Assembly: GCF_030867095.1 (NCBI RefSeq) | Contig: NC_081826.1 | Span: 59,984,001 to 60,048,000, forward strand | Direction: 5' to 3' | DNA: 64,000 bases | Source of the DNA: Alligator mississippiensis | Taxonomy: Eukaryota > Chordata > Crocodylia > Alligatoridae | Shown: piece after piece, positions 54,911 through 64,000 of the stretch | Numbering within the stretch: the stretch's first letter is position 1 | How the letters are laid out: every line of letters begins with the position of its first letter | Notes under the pieces: generated by a model | Told to the model about the DNA's origin: nothing | Seen by the model: the letters and a program-made list of their open reading frames with translations, nothing else | Databases searched by the model: none | Made by a program: the position numbers and the translations under genes

Positions 54911-55373
54911 AGAGGCAAGGATTTCTTAGGATGCTATCTTTTGTTGGACCAACTAAGTAGCTGGGATAGAGTTAGGCAAGCTTTTGAATGCAGGACATTC
55001 TTTCTCAGGTCTGATCACAAGGAACCAAGCACAGCATAGTATAGAACAGCGGTGGGAAGGGATGAGAGAAATTCCAAGGGGACCACACACACAATTAGCA
55101 GAAGAAAAGAAGCTGATTACTAGAGACAAAGGTGTATCAGAAGGGTGGAGGGTCATTCTCACCTTTCATGTGTGGAAGAAATTCAGGATCTGGGTAAAAT
55201 ATGTACCCTGGGAATTTCTCTCACCTCTTCCCATTGCTGTTCTTTACTATGTGGTGCTTGGCTTGTTATGATCACTTGTGGAAAAACGTTTTGCCTTCAA
55301 AAGCCTATCTAACTTGATCCCAACTAGACAGTTGGTCCAATAAAGGACATCACCCAAAGAAATCCTTGCCTCT
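54911..55373. mobile_element. Foldback element with ~170-bp inverted arms
   Basis: The left arm (54911-55083) and right arm (about 55203-55373) are inverted copies. Outer blocks are 'agaggcaaggatttct' against 'gaaatccttgcctct'; next 'ttgttggaccaact' against 'agttggtccaataa'; next 'gcttttgaa' against 'ttcaaaagc'; then 'ctgatcacaaggaaccaagc' against 'gcttggcttgttatgatcac'; and innermost 'gggatgagagaaattcc' against 'gggaatttctctcacctc'. The central loop is about 120 bp. The arms are diverged with small indels, so this is not an assembly artefact. It encodes nothing. The class is uncertain: foldback MITE, or the terminal part of a larger element. Confidence 0.8.
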
Positions 55374-57470
55374 TGCATGATTTCTGGACCATCATAGCTA
55401 CAACATCTTTTGCACTATGAGTGAAATAGATGAAAAATTCACTCTAGTGAAGACTGTGCAGTTAGACAATGATTTATTTCTAGAGAAAACTCGAAAGCAT
55501 TATTTTTTCATCTGGTTTATCAATTTTGAAAATTCCTCCAGCATTAAAGAGCTAGTATTGCAGACAAGCTTGCAGATTGCAATGGCTGACATCCATCAGG
55601 AAAACAAATGTCTTTTTATGTCAGAACAGCTTTATCATCTTGCAAATATTCTTACAGGCAGACAGAGGCTTTCTTGAGAGATAAGCTGATGATCCCTCCT
55701 CTGGCTTTCCTCATTTAAATACAGCTGATCAGCTGATGAGTCAGCTATTCCACAGTCTTTTTGCCATCTGCTTTGGTTTAGAAGTTAGTTTAAATTATGA
55801 ATAAGAATTTGGTCTGTTTCTCTTTTTTTCTCGTGTTGTTTATATGCAAGTAGCTTTCTTGAGGATGGAGAGAAGGAAAAGGAGAGGGCACTTGGTTAAT
55901 GACCTTTAAAAAAAGACTTAAAGAGATTATAATTTTATTATCATCAAGGGTCACAGACTGAGTTTTGTCCATTCAGTTCCAAGGGACTATATGAACATTT
56001 TTGATCCTTAATTGGCAAGTACAAGAATTGTTTTGGTGGGTGAATTAGTACATCCTGTAGTTAAAGAGAAGAGCTGTGCAAATCTGTAATTGCTGACAGC
56101 AATAGACATTTTTAGGCGAATCAACCCCAAATCACATGCAGTTGCTATACAACAAAACCCAGCTTCCATGTTAGCAAGCAGACATTTGCATTGGTAAGTC
56201 TGAGAACTGCATGTGCAGCTAGATTCCCATAAAGCCAAGCTAGATGTTTTTTATTTGAATGTGCAAATATTGGGTGCCATGGACTTGTCTCAGTATATAA
56301 ATTGGATTTACCGGTTAGTTCTTAATTTGAAATTTTATCTGTAAAAATGGAAGGCCCTGGTCCTAAGATCTGGCCAACCTGGACTCAGAAGGGAGAGTAA
56401 AGAAAGGTGGCTCAATACCATCTTTATATTCCCTTGTTCCCCATAGTTTCTGGGTTTGCTTCAGGGCAGTTTAGCCCTTCCTTCTCCTTTTCCTCCTTTT
56501 TGCAACTTAGAAGGATCCACCTCAGTGCTACTGTAAACTTACGGTGCAGCACTCTGGCTAGGCCCAGGATGAATTATATCGAACCTGTCACATTACTTTT
56601 AAGCTACCAGGGGATTCTGCCATACCTAGTAATCTTTGCGTTCCTGGTTAAATCAGCCTCATGTATGGTGAACATATTTCCTTGTTCTCAAAATGGGACA
56701 CTGCTCCCTCTTCTCTCTTGCTGCTTTTCTGTGCCAGCAAGCCTCCTGAAAAGAGGACAAAGTGATTTATTTTCTCAAAAAAAAGGATGCCTTTTTAAAC
56801 ACCTGGCACAGGTGCTTAAAATGGGATGCACTGTCATCCTAGCTAATTTAGCAATACCAGAGTTGGATGATACAAACATGCTGGTCCTGAGAATATAATC
56901 ATAAAAATAAAAGTAAAAAAATGAGACTTCTATTCCTGTCATGTGGCCTTTAAATGGACAATTCATCCACCCCAATGAGAGTAAGAATGAAAGCTGTGAA
57001 GACTGGACCCTTTCTTTTTATGTAAGAAAATGTGAGAAGAAAAGTTCTCATGGTTGGTTGGTCTTTCTGATTTTATTACAGGTAATTTTCAGCAAGAGAA
57101 ATATACTGTGCTATCCTAGTAGGGAACGTGTTGTGAGGACAGAGCAGTTAAAGAGTTCAAACTTGTTCTTAGCTAGTATTGAGGATTACCCCCTGTTCAC
57201 TCAGCTGTAAATGAATCATGATAGCTGAAGAGTCAAAGGCTTCTCAGCTAGTATAAATCAGTGCAACTCCATTGAAGCCAATGGAACCATGTATTTTTAC
57301 CGCAGTTGAGAATGAAGCCAAAAATGATCATAGTATGTAAGCTATATTTAAAGAATAAGAACCATTCTCATACTGCTTATGATATACAGCATGATTTTGT
57401 GATAAGAACTGACTGTAACATTACCAGAGACCTGCACTGAGATAATGAGCAGGCACATATGCCAAGAAAA
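55374..57470. other. Unassigned interval with two repeat traces
   Basis: No gene can be supported. At about 56669-56712 'ggtgaacatatttcc' followed by 'caaaatgggacac' resembles the terminus of the 53805-54818 hAT family and may be a decayed relative. At 57242-57310 there is an imperfect inverted repeat of an ancient amniote type. The 163-codon frame at 56407-56898 is hydrophobic, has no domain and lies over the first trace. Confidence 0.4.
57242..57310. repeat. Ancient imperfect palindrome
   Basis: 'tagtataaatcagtgcaac' and 'tccattgaag' on the left pair imperfectly with 'caatggaaccatg' and 'tatttttaccgcagttgaga' on the right. The pattern (aatcag, caactccattga, ccaatgga) recurs in many amniote genomes as a very old interspersed repeat. 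I cannot name it with certainty. Confidence 0.45.
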
Positions 57471-57600
57471 GCTCCATGGGCATATCCACACATGCAGGCA
57501 CATGAGCTTGCAGCAGCTCAAATAGGAGCGACACAAGTGTGAATTGGGGATTTTTGTGTCAGAGCATGTGCCCAGACATGCACTTTGGTATGGGGTAAGT
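57471..57600. other. Short GC-rich spacer with possible MITE terminus
   Basis: 'gggcatatccacacatg' (57479-57495) is similar to the 'gggcacatctacac' ends of other elements here, and 'gcatgtgcccagacatgcac' lies at about 57564-57583. No complete element could be delimited. Confidence 0.3.
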
Positions 57601-58639
57601 TGTGCCACTTGGGGCAAAACAACCCTGCCCAGCTCCTCCTGGATCTGCAGCCAGGGGGAGCTAGAGCCCGGGCCAGAACCTTTGCTGGCCCCTGCAGTAT
57701 AAAAACCTGCCCTGGTGAGCAGCTCAGGGCTACTTGCCCTCAGGAACTTTTGGGGGAAGAGGCCTTTGGGAGGAAGTTGGCCTCATCCCTTCCTGTCCCA
57801 GGCTGCTGCTGCCACCTCAGGCTTGGACTCAGGAGCTTCTGGGAAGAAGATGGCCAGTACCTTTCCTGCCTCTGGCTAATGTTAGCTGCTGGCTTGGTCT
57901 CAGAGCTTTTGGAGTAAGTTGGCTGCACCTCTTCCTGCCTGTGGCTGTGGCTGCCCTCCACCATAGGGGTGTCTTCTGCTGCACGCTGCTGGCCCCCCTG
58001 AGGGAGGGGCCCACTGCACTGCACCACACCCCAGCTTCTATGTTCACTAGAAGCATGCCTTGAGTGACTGAACTGGATGGCTTCTACCGTTGCTGCTGCT
58101 GTTGTTTCTGCTGATGCCCCCTCCTAGGAGAGAGGGAGATTCCCTGCTGCACTACCTAACACCACACCTGCACTGTACTACTTCCTAATTGACTGAATGC
58201 TCCTGCCCTCCCCCATGGCTACCTCACTGCATATGATCCTGCTTTGTCTTCCTGCCTACTTCTCTGCTGCTAAACACCAGGCTGGAGGCCTGAGGGACTC
58301 TGGGACAGATCTTCAACAAACAAAGCCCCTCCAGTGCTCCAGCCATCTTTTACACCTGCCTCAGCAGCCTCCCCTGTGTGTTCTTGTCCTTGTGTGGTAA
58401 GTCCTATGATTCAATCCTCCTGCCCTGGTGTTTGTTGTGTGGCTGAGTAAGCCAGGTCAAGCTTCCCCAGCCCTTGTGTGTGTTCCTCCTCCCACACATT
58501 CTCAAAGCATAGCCCTTCCAGGTTTTTTTCCTGTGGGGCTGTAGCTTGGTGAGCTTCAGCCCCCTTTCTCCCTACCCCCCTTCTCCCCCACAACCCCAGC
58601 CTGCCCCTACTAGATTCACCAGCTGCACAGGATATTTTG
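57601..58639 (+). promoter_or_regulatory. Putative 5' region and promoter of the Tx1-like LINE
   Basis: A consensus TATA box, tataaaaa, lies at 57698-57705 in GC-rich sequence. About 45 bp further on start three imperfect tandem repeats of about 70 bp (reference points 57773, 57846 and 57915: 'gaagttggcc', 'gaagatggcc', 'taagttggct'). No gene intervenes before ORF1 at about 58650. Internal or upstream promoters with tandem 5' units are usual in LINEs. That this block belongs to the Tx1-like element is inferred from position only. A solo LTR or other element is possible. Confidence 0.4.
57745..57990. repeat. Three ~70-bp tandem repeats downstream of the TATA box
   Basis: Each unit contains an AG-rich 'cttttgg..aagaa' part, then 'gttggcc', 'cttcctgcc' and 'ggctgctg'-like text. 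Spacing between equivalent points is 73 and 69 bp. Identity is moderate. Confidence 0.6.
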
Positions 58640-59400
58640 TTTTTCTTTATTGTCTTCCCTGCCCTCATGTGAAACAATGGCAGGGCAGGAAACTTCTGGG
58701 GGAGGGATAGATGCCCCCACAGAGCTTTCTGCAGCCCCCACTATGGGTGCAGATCCCAGCCAAGTCCCCAAGGGGATGCATGCCCCTGCACCCTCCACCC
58801 CAGAGGCAGAGTCTGACCAGCCTTCTCCGGGGCTGGAGAAGCCTGCAACCTCTGCTGCAGGGGCAGGTGGGATTCTGGTAGGGAACCAACAGGACCAGGG
58901 GTTCTCCCTTGGCCAGACTCCCCACCCCCAGAGGGATTCCCAAGCCCCATCTCCCATCATCAGGGACCAAGGACAAAGGCAGTAGGAAGGGCTCCTCTTC
59001 AGCCTCCTCCACAGCTGGGGGTGGGAAGGGCAGGGGCCCTGCCCCCAAGCCTAGACCACCAGCACCTGAGGGGACTAGGTGCACTACACCAGCCAGCACA
59101 CCCACTCATTCTATTCCTGGCCCTAGCCCAGCCCCACCAACATGGCCCCCTGGTTAGGGTGGGGGGGAACTGCAGCTGTGGGGAGACCTGAAGCTGGGGG
59201 GGCCCAGACCCTCCACTGCCAGCCCTTCCATCTTGGGTGGTGGAGCCCACTTTCCGGCACTCGCCTGCTGGCACGGGGTGAACTGCCTATGCCAACTGCC
59301 CATGCGGGAGAACCTGCACTTTGACACTTGTGTGCAGGCCCTGGCTCAGGTAGTGGGGGCCCCCAAGGTTGGTGGCCTCCCATTTTCATGGCAAGGTGGT

Positions 59401-60334
59401 TTCATATTTTCATAGTAGCTAGGGTCAGGAGGGACCTGAACAGATCATCTAGCCTGACCCCCTGCCACAGGCAGGAATGAATGCTGGGTTCACAAGACCC
59501 CAGACAGGTGATCGTCCAACCTCCTCTTGAATATGCCAAAGGTAGGGGCAAGGACCTCTTCCCTGGGAAGTTGGTTCCAGATTTTGGCCATCCTAACTGT
59601 AAAATATTGCCTTCTGATCTCCAACCTAAACCTATTCTCCATCAGCTTATTACCATTGTTCCTTGTCCACTGTCCCCAGGTGGTGCTGGGGAGAAAAGAG
59701 CTCTGCCTATTTGCTGTTGATCCCCCTTGATGAGCTTGTAGGCAGCTACCAGGTCCCCCCTCAGCCTCCTCTTGCTGAGGCTGAACAGGCTCAGGTCCTT
59801 CAGTCTCTCCTCATACGGCCTGTCCTGCTGCCCTCTCACCAAGCAGGTGGCCCTCCTCCGAACCTTCTCCAGGCTGGCCACATCCCTTTTGAAGTGCGGC
59901 GCCCAGTACTGGACGCAGTACTCCAACTGTGGCCTGACCAAAGTCGCATAGAGGGGGAGTATCACCTCTCTGGACCGGCTTGAGATGCACCTTTGGATGC
60001 ATGACAAGGTATGGCTGGCCTTGCTGGCTGCGGTCTGGCATTGGCAGCTCATGTTCATCTTGGAGTCAATAATGACTCCAAGATTCCTTTCTGCCTCTGT
60101 GCTTTCAAGAAGTGAACTCTCCAGCCAGTATGTATGCTGTGGATTCCTTCTCCCAAGGTGCAGCACCATGCATTTGTCTACGTTGAACCCCATGCTATTC
60201 TTGTCTGCCCACTTTTGTAGTCTGTCTAAATCTAGTTGCAGCCTCTCTCTCCCTTGAAGTGTGTCCACCTCGCCCCACATCTTAGTGTCATCAGCAAACT
60301 TGGACAGCTTGCTTTCCACCCCCTCATCCAAGTC
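59401..60334 (-). mobile_element. CR1 LINE inserted in the Tx1-like ORF1
   Basis: Minus-strand CR1. The tail is on the left ('ttcatattttcatag', 59401-59415). The 5' truncation is at about 60334, where CR1 text ('ccccctcatccaagtc') stops and Tx1-like ORF1 text resumes. The RT C-terminal region is open over more than 200 codons. It is younger than the Tx1-like element that it splits. Apart from single bases, no TSD is evident. Confidence 0.9.
59642..60334 (-). pseudogene. CR1 ORF2 fragment with intact FADD
   Basis: An open minus-strand frame. It begins at the end of the B-C region (DLDEGVESKLSKFADDTKMWG), so the C motif FADD is intact. It continues through GFNVDKCMVLHLGRRN, GVIIDSKMNMSCQCQTAASKA, LPLYATLVRPQLEYCVQYWAP and RATCLVRGQQDRPYEERLKDLSLF. 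The A and B motifs are absent because of 5' truncation. The ATG at 60352 lies in flanking Tx1-like sequence, so it is not a CR1 start. Few lesions suggest a young insertion. It is closest in type to the 28.7-kb CR1. Confidence 0.88.
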
Positions 60335-61950
60335 TTGGAGGCTGCTGTACAAAAGGTGGTGGAGAGGGGGCTCATGGTGGAGGGCTAGTACGTCCCCCTT
60401 CAGCCTCTAGAAGAGCTGGGGACCATGGTGATCCTCAGCTCTGTTCCTCCCCAGTTGGGCCCTGCTCCCCCAACTCCAAACCCTGGGCAGACTTATCTCC
60501 CCAGTGGTGGCCCTCTCAATGGCATGTTGAGACCCCACCCTCTTTCCATCACCAGGATCTTTCCGTTGTCAAGTTAATGATCCAGCTGGCAGTGGGAGCC
60601 ATGGGCCAGGTGGGGAAGGTATCCGTGGGTCCCACTGGCAAGAGGGGTGCCTCTATCACTGGCAACTGCCCCCCCCCGTGTGCCCAAGGGACCCCACCGC
60701 CCAACAAAGTTTGGCAGAGTACCAGGGAGGGCAGCAGCAACTTGGGGGAGAGAGGGAGCAGGGCCCCCTTGCCCCTAGTCATGTCCCTGCCATAGCTGCC
60801 CCACTCCACCAACCTCATAGCTGCCCCACCCCACCTAATTTCCTACTGAAGCCTGTCCACCTGAGGACTACCCCATGGCTGAGTTGGGTGAAGGTCCCGT
60901 CCTGGTGTAAAGGCAAGAGGAAGGCCCAGGTGCACCTGAAACCCTCTGTGAAGGACTCCTCTCCCTCTCCCAAGACCATCACATGGTGGGGGTAGGAAGG
61001 AGTGGTCCAGCCTCCGGGGCCTCCCCAGCTGCACTTGACACCCCACCCCGGGAAAGATCAAACGGATGATCCTCATGGAGGAGGTTTCAGGGCTGCTAGA
61101 TAGTCCTGAACAGGAGCTCATGGAGGAAGCCCCTCATTCTGCTGACCAGGGCCTATCCCCTGAATCACGGACACCAAGGCCTACCCAAAGGAAGGCCCAG
61201 CAGTGGAATGTCCTCCATCTGATCTCGGGGATACCGAGGCCCTGGGACTCCCAGTGAGTCCTAAGGGCGGAGATACCATTCCTAGGACCCTGAGGCAGAC
61301 ACCAAAGCCACCATGATGCCTGATGGGTCTCTTCCCTCCCCCTCCGAGAAAAACCTTACTTCCAGCCTGCCCCATAGTCCTGCACCCGAGGGGGTCATGG
61401 TGGGGTCTCTAATGAGCCAATCTTGTTGGAGACCCTGCACAGCCCCCCAGGGCTCCAGCTCTACCCCACCATCTTGTGAAGCAGCCCCACTCCCACCCCT
61501 GTCCCAAGGGGCTGTAGAGCTCTCCCAATCCCAACCACAGTCCAGGGTCTTAGCAGACTGGGGGGTGCAGATGGTGCCTGAAGAGCCCACTGAGCCCCAG
61601 GACCAGGAGGAAGATGTTCAAGAACCAGCAGGCTCCATGGAGTCTGCAGACCTCTCAGTTTCAGCGGTCCCCAGGGATGAACTATGTGTATTTCTTGGCC
61701 ATGACTACACCTGCTAGTCTGCCAGCAAGGTACAGCTAGCCTTGGACCTCTGGGGAGATTTTGACAGTGTCCTTGCCACTGAGGGGGGAAAGCAAGGGGC
61801 CTAAAAGCTGCAACACTCGGATCTATAGGTGGCCCCGCAGTTTTATAGACTCCCTCTATACTTATAGGAAGGTGCTGTGTGAGCCAGAGGGCCACACCCC
61901 AGACATTGAGATGTGTGAGGCCTCTGCTGAGCCATCTACTCCCCCAGCCA

Positions 61951-62700
61951 TGAGGTCATCTAAGATCACAACTCTCAACGTCCACGGCTGCAGGAAGGTT
62001 CTCCAGAGATGCCAGGTGCTCTCCTTCCTTCAGGAGCAGGGTACTCCATGGTATTCTTGCAGGATACCCTGGCAACTTCAGCTGACAAGCCTAATTGGCA
62101 GCTGGAGAGGGGAGGCAGGGTCTTTTTTAGTCACCTCTCAGCCACCTCTAGTGGGGTGGCCACCCTGTTCTCCCCAGGCCTGCAGCCAGAGGTTCTCTAC
62201 GACATTTGCCAGACTACCTGCTGCACCTCTGGGTCCAAATGCAGGGGCTGGTCCTGAACCTTCTGAATGTGTATGCCCCTGCAACAGACCCAGAGTTGGC
62301 TGAATCTTTTCACCGGGTGGTCACTTACGTCAGCAACTTCAACCCTCGCAAGTGCCTGGTCCTTGGCAGGGATTTTAATGTCACCCTAGATGCGCGAGAC
62401 TGGTCGGACAGGGACTAGAACCAGGCCACCATGGGTATTCTCGGGGAGATCCTGATGGACTACTCCCTGGTAGATGTCTGATGTGCCTGTCACCCTACCA
62501 TGCCCCCCCCCCCCCCAGCCTTCATCTGTGTGAGGGTGCCGGAGGAGCAGGCATGCCACTCCCAGTTGGACCAGGTTTGTATTTCTTTGCTGCACTTTGC
62601 CCAGGCCCACTCCTCTGGCATCCAGCCATCCCCTTTCAGTGATCACCACCTTGTTTGGGTCCAGGCCATGCTAGGGCTTGGGCATCTGGGGTCAACCTAC
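61951..62700 (+). pseudogene. Tx1-like ORF2, APE-type endonuclease domain
   Basis: The domain starts KITTLNVHGC (N of the first catalytic block at 61977-61979). It shifts frame to MVFLQDTLATSADKPNW and VFFSHLSATSSGVATLFSPG (62050-62175), then LVLNLLNVYAP (62245-62280), CLVLGRDFNVTLD (62353-62392; family consensus GGDFN, here GRDFN), and finally SQLDQVCISLLH and FSDHHLVWVQ (62560-62665). SDHH at 62638-62649 includes the catalytic histidine of APE endonucleases. The enzyme nicks target DNA to prime reverse transcription. In-frame stops (62416-62418) and frameshifts show this copy is dead. A C-rich run lies at 62504-62516. Confidence 0.8.
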
Positions 62701-64000
62701 TGACATTTCATTGCCAATCTGCTGGAGGATGTGGGATTCAAGGAGGCTTTCCAGGATTCTGGCTGGCCTGGCAGGAGCAATGGGCAGCTTTCCCCTTGGC
62801 ATGGGGAAGGTGTGCATCTGGCTTTTTTGCCACCACTCTGTGGGCACACCCAGCAGAAGGAGGCAGTCCAGGAGCAGCTTGAGCAGGAAGTGCTGGAGCT
62901 GGAGAGGTGCCTGGCCACTGACTCAATCAACCTGTCCTTCTATGGAGAGTGTCAGGAGAGGCTGCAAGAACTTTGTGCTCTGGATGACCACGTGCCTGTG
63001 GTGTGTTTGTCCGCTTGCTTGTCCAGCTTCTTCAGGAGATGGAGTGCAGCTCCCACTTCTATGCCCTGGAGAGGAGGCAGGGAGCCAAGAAGTTCTGGTG
63101 GGTGACGGCACCCTCTCTCATGGATCCAGGTGAGATGCACCGGCATGCATGGGCCTTCTATGAAGATTTCTTCTCCCTGGATCCGACCGACACTGAAGCC
63201 TGTCAGACCCTCTGGGAGGGTCTCCTGCAGGTCAGGATGGACAACCGGGACCAGCTGGAGGCTCCTCTCACTCTGGCCAAGTTTTCAACCACCCTCCACC
63301 TGATGCCTGGCAACAAGGTGCCGGGCATTGATGGACTGACTGTGGAGTTCTACCAGGCCTTCTGGGACATCCTTGGCCCGGACTTTGCCGTAGTCTGGGC
63401 TGAATCCAAGGGAAATGGGTAACTCCCCCTGTCATGCCAGAGGGCTGTGCTGACCCTCCTGCCAAAAAAGGGGGATCCTGGTGACCTGAGGAAGTGGCAT
63501 CCTGTGTCCCTCCTCTGCACAGACTACAAGGTGGCAGTGAAGGCCACCTCGCTGTACCTGTTGTCCATGCTGATGGATGTGATCCATCCCAACTACACAT
63601 ACATGGTGTCCATCCTCAGCAACCTTTGCCTGGGACCTCCTGGCGCTAGTGCACTGGGAGGGCCTGTCTTTTGCCCTCCTTTGCCTGGACCAGGAGAAGC
63701 TGTTTGAGAGTGGATTATGGGTACCTCACAGGCACGTCGAGGGCCTTTGGCTTTGGGCCTTGTTTTGCATGGGCTCTGCAGTGGCATATAGCACCTGGAG
63801 AGTGTTTGGTTAAGATCAACTGGACCCTGACAGAGCCTATCCCATTAAGGAGAGGGGTGCGTCAAGTCTGTCCACTGCCTTGGCCCTGGAGCCCTTCCCT
63901 GCTTCCACAGGAGGATGAGTGACAGGGTTGATGCTTTGGGAGCTAGCGGTGCAGCTAGTCCTTTCAGTATATGCTGATAACTGATTATACTCCCTGTGGT
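62701..64000 (+). pseudogene. Tx1-like ORF2, connector and reverse transcriptase (cut by window edge)
   Basis: After a connector in several frames (DVGFKEAFQDSGW, LEQEVLELERCLATD) comes a 139-codon frame, 63003-63422, with LLQEMECSSHFYALERR, FYEDFFSLDPTDTEACQTLW and MPGNKVPGIDGLTVEFYQAFW (fingers). It continues LSCQRAVLTLLPKKGDPGDL and HPVSLLCTDYKV (63430-63530). Next are CLDQEKLFES (A-motif region, consensus LDQEKAFDRV; the second acidic pair is altered, about 63685-63712), ECLVKINWTLTEPIPLRRGVRQ (B region, 63796-63862), and VYADN followed by a stop (63967-63984) where YADD is expected. Two catalytic positions are therefore changed. Thumb and C-terminus are outside the window. Confidence 0.82.

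Larger units (their letters stand above)
58650..61720 (+). pseudogene. Tx1-like ORF1 (nucleic-acid-binding protein), broken and interrupted
   Basis: The first frame opens at 58650 (111 codons; P-, S- and T-rich). It shifts near 58950 to a basic, proline-rich stretch (KDKGSRKGSSSASS). Recognisable ORF1 core follows: MRENLHFDTCVQALAQVV (59302-59355), then, after a shift, LVASHFHGKVV just before the CR1 at 59401. After the CR1 the protein resumes as LEAAVQKVVERGLMVEG (60335-60385) followed by a stop, YVPLQPLEELGTMVILSSVPP, and a DPTLFPSPGSFRCQV block (about 60534-60580) that corresponds to the conserved 'C.DP.L.H..SFRRQ' region of Tx1 ORF1. The rest, to 61720, is acidic and proline-rich in several frames. 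No zinc knuckle is visible. ORF1 proteins of this group coat LINE RNA. Confidence 0.65.
58640..64000 (+). mobile_element. Tx1-like (L1-group) LINE, runs off the right edge
   Basis: A long, inactive LINE of the Tx1 type: ORF1 (58650 to about 61720), then APE endonuclease, connector and reverse transcriptase (from 61950). It is interrupted in ORF1 by a minus-strand CR1 (59401-60334) and broken by many stops and frameshifts. The order and the text of its endonuclease and RT (for example SHLSATSSGVATLFSPGL, SDHH, RAVLTLLPKKGD and SLLCTDYK) are those of Tx1-clade elements and not of CR1. The window ends shortly after the RT catalytic motif, so the RT C-terminus and 3' end are outside. At more than 5 kb it is the most complete LINE here. 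Confidence 0.85.

Noticed and set aside
55417..55677. 86-codon frame starting MSEIDEKFTLVK
   Set aside because: The composition is plausible for protein, but no splice site, homology or neighbour supports it. The length is within chance for AT-rich DNA of this size.
56407..56898. 163-codon plus-strand frame, the longest outside clear repeats
   Set aside because: Hydrophobic, low in charged residues, no domain, and partly over a decayed transposon terminus. No splice or promoter support.
59393..60360. 'aaggtggt' on both sides of the CR1 in the Tx1-like ORF1, looking like an 8-bp TSD
   Set aside because: The CR1 match ends at about 60334, and Tx1-like ORF1 text (LEAAVQKVV) already runs from 60335 to 60360. 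The right 'aaggtggt' is therefore 18 bp inside ORF1. Both copies encode a KV(V) in ORF1 and match by chance.
1..64000. CRISPR array, bacterial operon, phage or plasmid origin
   Set aside because: No regularly spaced direct repeats, no ribosome-binding-site-led gene strings and no long host ORFs. Repeat content is that of a vertebrate genome.

Overview
This is vertebrate, non-coding, repeat-dominated DNA, most likely from a reptile and probably a crocodilian or turtle. The evidence is about ten substantial CR1 LINE copies on both strands, several ending in the typical 3' tail of repeated 'ctatga'-like units, many hAT-type DNA transposons and MITEs, a solo LTR, and one long Tx1-like LINE. I see no bacterial-type gene organisation, no rRNA or tRNA gene, no CRISPR array, and no host gene I can name. 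Most long open frames belong to transposons or are antisense or GC-rich artefacts. One short 3'-terminal exon candidate (24.39-24.52 kb) is weak.

Layout. 0-2.4 kb: two copies of a MITE family (A) around an interval holding a duplicated module. 4.9-8.7 kb: a plus-strand CR1/L3-like copy, then a minus-strand CR1 with an open 312-codon RT fragment whose FADD motif reads FAND. 9.6-16.1 kb: old CR1 tails, a CR1, a minisatellite-bearing hAT element with target-site duplications (TSDs), fragments of families B and C, and a minus-strand hAT transposase relic. 17.3-20.7 kb: a degraded CR1, a small inverted-repeat element and a CpG-rich LTR-like block. 20.7-26.2 kb is largely featureless.

26.2-31.3 kb: a CR1, a 1,057-bp solo LTR bounded by 'ttggg' TSDs, the best preserved CR1 of the window, and a palindromic MITE. 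31.3-38.4 kb is mostly empty but holds two hAT elements with perfect 8-bp TSDs. 38.4-41.1 kb: an inverted family A copy abutting a long CR1. 43.2-46.8 kb: a family B element, two CR1 fragments and a relic of a non-CR1 LINE. 49.5-55.4 kb is a nest of elements: a CR1 split by a hAT element, a large inverted-repeat element, another minisatellite-bearing hAT, and a foldback element with arms of about 170 bp. From about 57.6 kb to the right edge lies a Tx1-like LINE with a TATA-containing 5' region, ORF1, APE-type endonuclease and reverse transcriptase. A CR1 is inserted in its ORF1 and the window ends inside the RT.

The genes do not form a pathway. The content records successive transposition, and the nesting gives relative ages: the Tx1-like element is older than its CR1, and the 49.5-kb CR1 is older than its hAT. 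I found no convincing new functional system. The most informative points are the TSD-defined elements, the foldback element, two CR1 copies that share one ORF-breaking lesion, and the Tx1-like LINE. Family names rest on motif recognition and manual comparison within the window; no database was searched.
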